Below, piece by piece: positions 32,597 to 33,020 of a stretch of 33,020 nucleotides of DNA; position 1 is the stretch's first letter; each line of letters begins with the position of its first letter. The stretch is from Acidobacteriota bacterium (GTDB lineage: Bacteria; Acidobacteriota; Polarisedimenticolia; Gp22-AA2). The DNA lies in the NCBI GenBank assembly GCA_003223165.1, contig QHXZ01000020.1:1-33020 (forward strand), read 5' to 3'. The notes below the pieces were generated by a model, which was given only the letters and a program-made list of their open reading frames with translations, was not told the DNA's origin and searched no databases. The translations under genes were made by a program, and so were the position numbers.

Positions 32597-33020
32597 CGCG
32601 CGAGGCGGCGCGGGGAACCCGGGACGAGGCCCTGCTCCGCATGCATGCCAATGCCGTCCGGATCGCCGACGACATGGCCACCGCCGCCCGCGAGCTGGGG
32701 ATCCGCGTCGCCACCCTCGATGACGGCGCGCGGCTGATCGACGCGGGGGTGGAGGCCGAGGGCTCTTACGAGGCCGGCCGCCTCTTCTCCGAGGCCTGCC
32801 TGGGCGGCCTCGGGCAGGTCGCCCTCGCTCCCCGGACGCTCGCCGGCGCGCCGATCCGGGAGGCGCGGGTCTCCGTGGGCCAGCCGCTCTGCGGCTGCAT
32901 GGCCTCGCAGTACGCCGGCTGGAAGATCCGGAAGGACCGTTTCTTCGCCATGGGATCCGGGCCGGCCCGCTCCCTGGCCGCCGCCGAGCCCCTCTTCGAG
33001 AAGTACCCGCTGCGCTCGCG
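32593..33020 (+). CDS. mch: Methenyltetrahydromethanopterin cyclohydrolase, N-terminal part (runs off the window)
   Basis: Mch interconverts methenyl-H4MPT and 5-formyl-H4MPT, feeding the Fhc complex. Only 142 residues are visible of about 320, so the ORF track does not list it. Diagnostic stretches are ARVSVGQPLCGCMASQYAGW and RFFAMGSGPARSLAAAEPLF, which match Mch closely; the start MTREAARGTRDEALLRMHAN is followed by the expected AVRIADDM. ATG 32593 overlaps the fhcC stop (ATGA) with GGAGGGG upstream, so it is coupled. The right edge of the window cuts the gene. Confidence 0.94.
   Translation, partial: MTREAARGTRDEALLRMHANAVRIADDMATAARELGIRVATLDDGARLIDAGVEAEGSYEAGRLFSEACLGGLGQVALAPRTLAGAPIREARVSVGQPLCGCMASQYAGWKIRKDRFFAMGSGPARSLAAAEPLFEKYPLRS

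Overview
The window is high-GC bacterial DNA (about 70% G+C by eye) with dense operons, many 4-nt stop/start overlaps and frequent GTG/TTG starts. The pilus/secretion operon (pilM-N-O, a GspC/PilP-like protein, secretin, GspG-like pseudopilins and a glycine-rich divergent prepilin) together with a bacterial methanofuran/tetrahydromethanopterin C1 module suggests an uncultured soil- or sediment-type lineage. Acidobacteriota is my best guess, with low to moderate confidence; another high-GC phylum is possible.

Layout. (1) 1-13.6 kb, minus strand: one long operon. It starts with a DUF2062 membrane protein behind a good sigma70-like promoter, followed by an ECF sigma factor, a zinc-finger anti-sigma factor, a periplasmic secretin-N-like protein, PilC/GspF, PilB/GspE, PilM, PilN carrying an extra STN domain, PilO, a PilP/GspC-like protein, a secretin with a C-terminal cohesin-like domain (interrupted by an in-frame TAA), two pseudopilins, an Ig-like lipoprotein with its own promoter, and the start of another prepilin. 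(2) 13.8-19.3 kb, minus strand: hsp20-lon-thiL (quality control plus thiamine-phosphate kinase), then nrdR behind a flippase-like membrane protein, each set with a recognisable promoter. (3) 19.4-21.7 kb, minus strand: an orphan chemoreceptor whose signalling tip lacks about four residues. (4) 22.0-26.4 kb: four SDR oxidoreductases and a class V aminotransferase. One SDR is fused to the aminotransferase by a frameshifting deletion and another has lost its substrate loop. (5) 26.6-33.0 kb, plus strand: a class III aminotransferase translationally coupled to fhcB-fhcA-fhcD-fhcC-mch, the formyltransferase/hydrolase complex and methenyl-H4MPT cyclohydrolase. The last gene runs off the window.

How it works together. 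Region 1 should build an envelope-spanning pilus or type II secretion machine: PilB powers it, PilC is the platform, PilM/N/O and the PilP-like protein form the alignment complex, the secretin is the outer-membrane pore and the pseudopilins are the piston or fibre. An ECF sigma/anti-sigma pair inside the operon probably ties its expression to an envelope signal. Region 5 carries one-carbon units between methenyl-H4MPT and formate, usually for formaldehyde oxidation or detoxification. The adjacent SDR and aminotransferase genes could feed it from an unknown substrate (inference).

A cross-cutting observation is that several genes carry apparent lesions: an in-frame stop in the secretin, missing start codons in the sigma and anti-sigma genes, and deletions in the chemoreceptor and two SDRs. 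These could be real variation, but a draft metagenome consensus with local errors is at least as likely and should be tested with reads.
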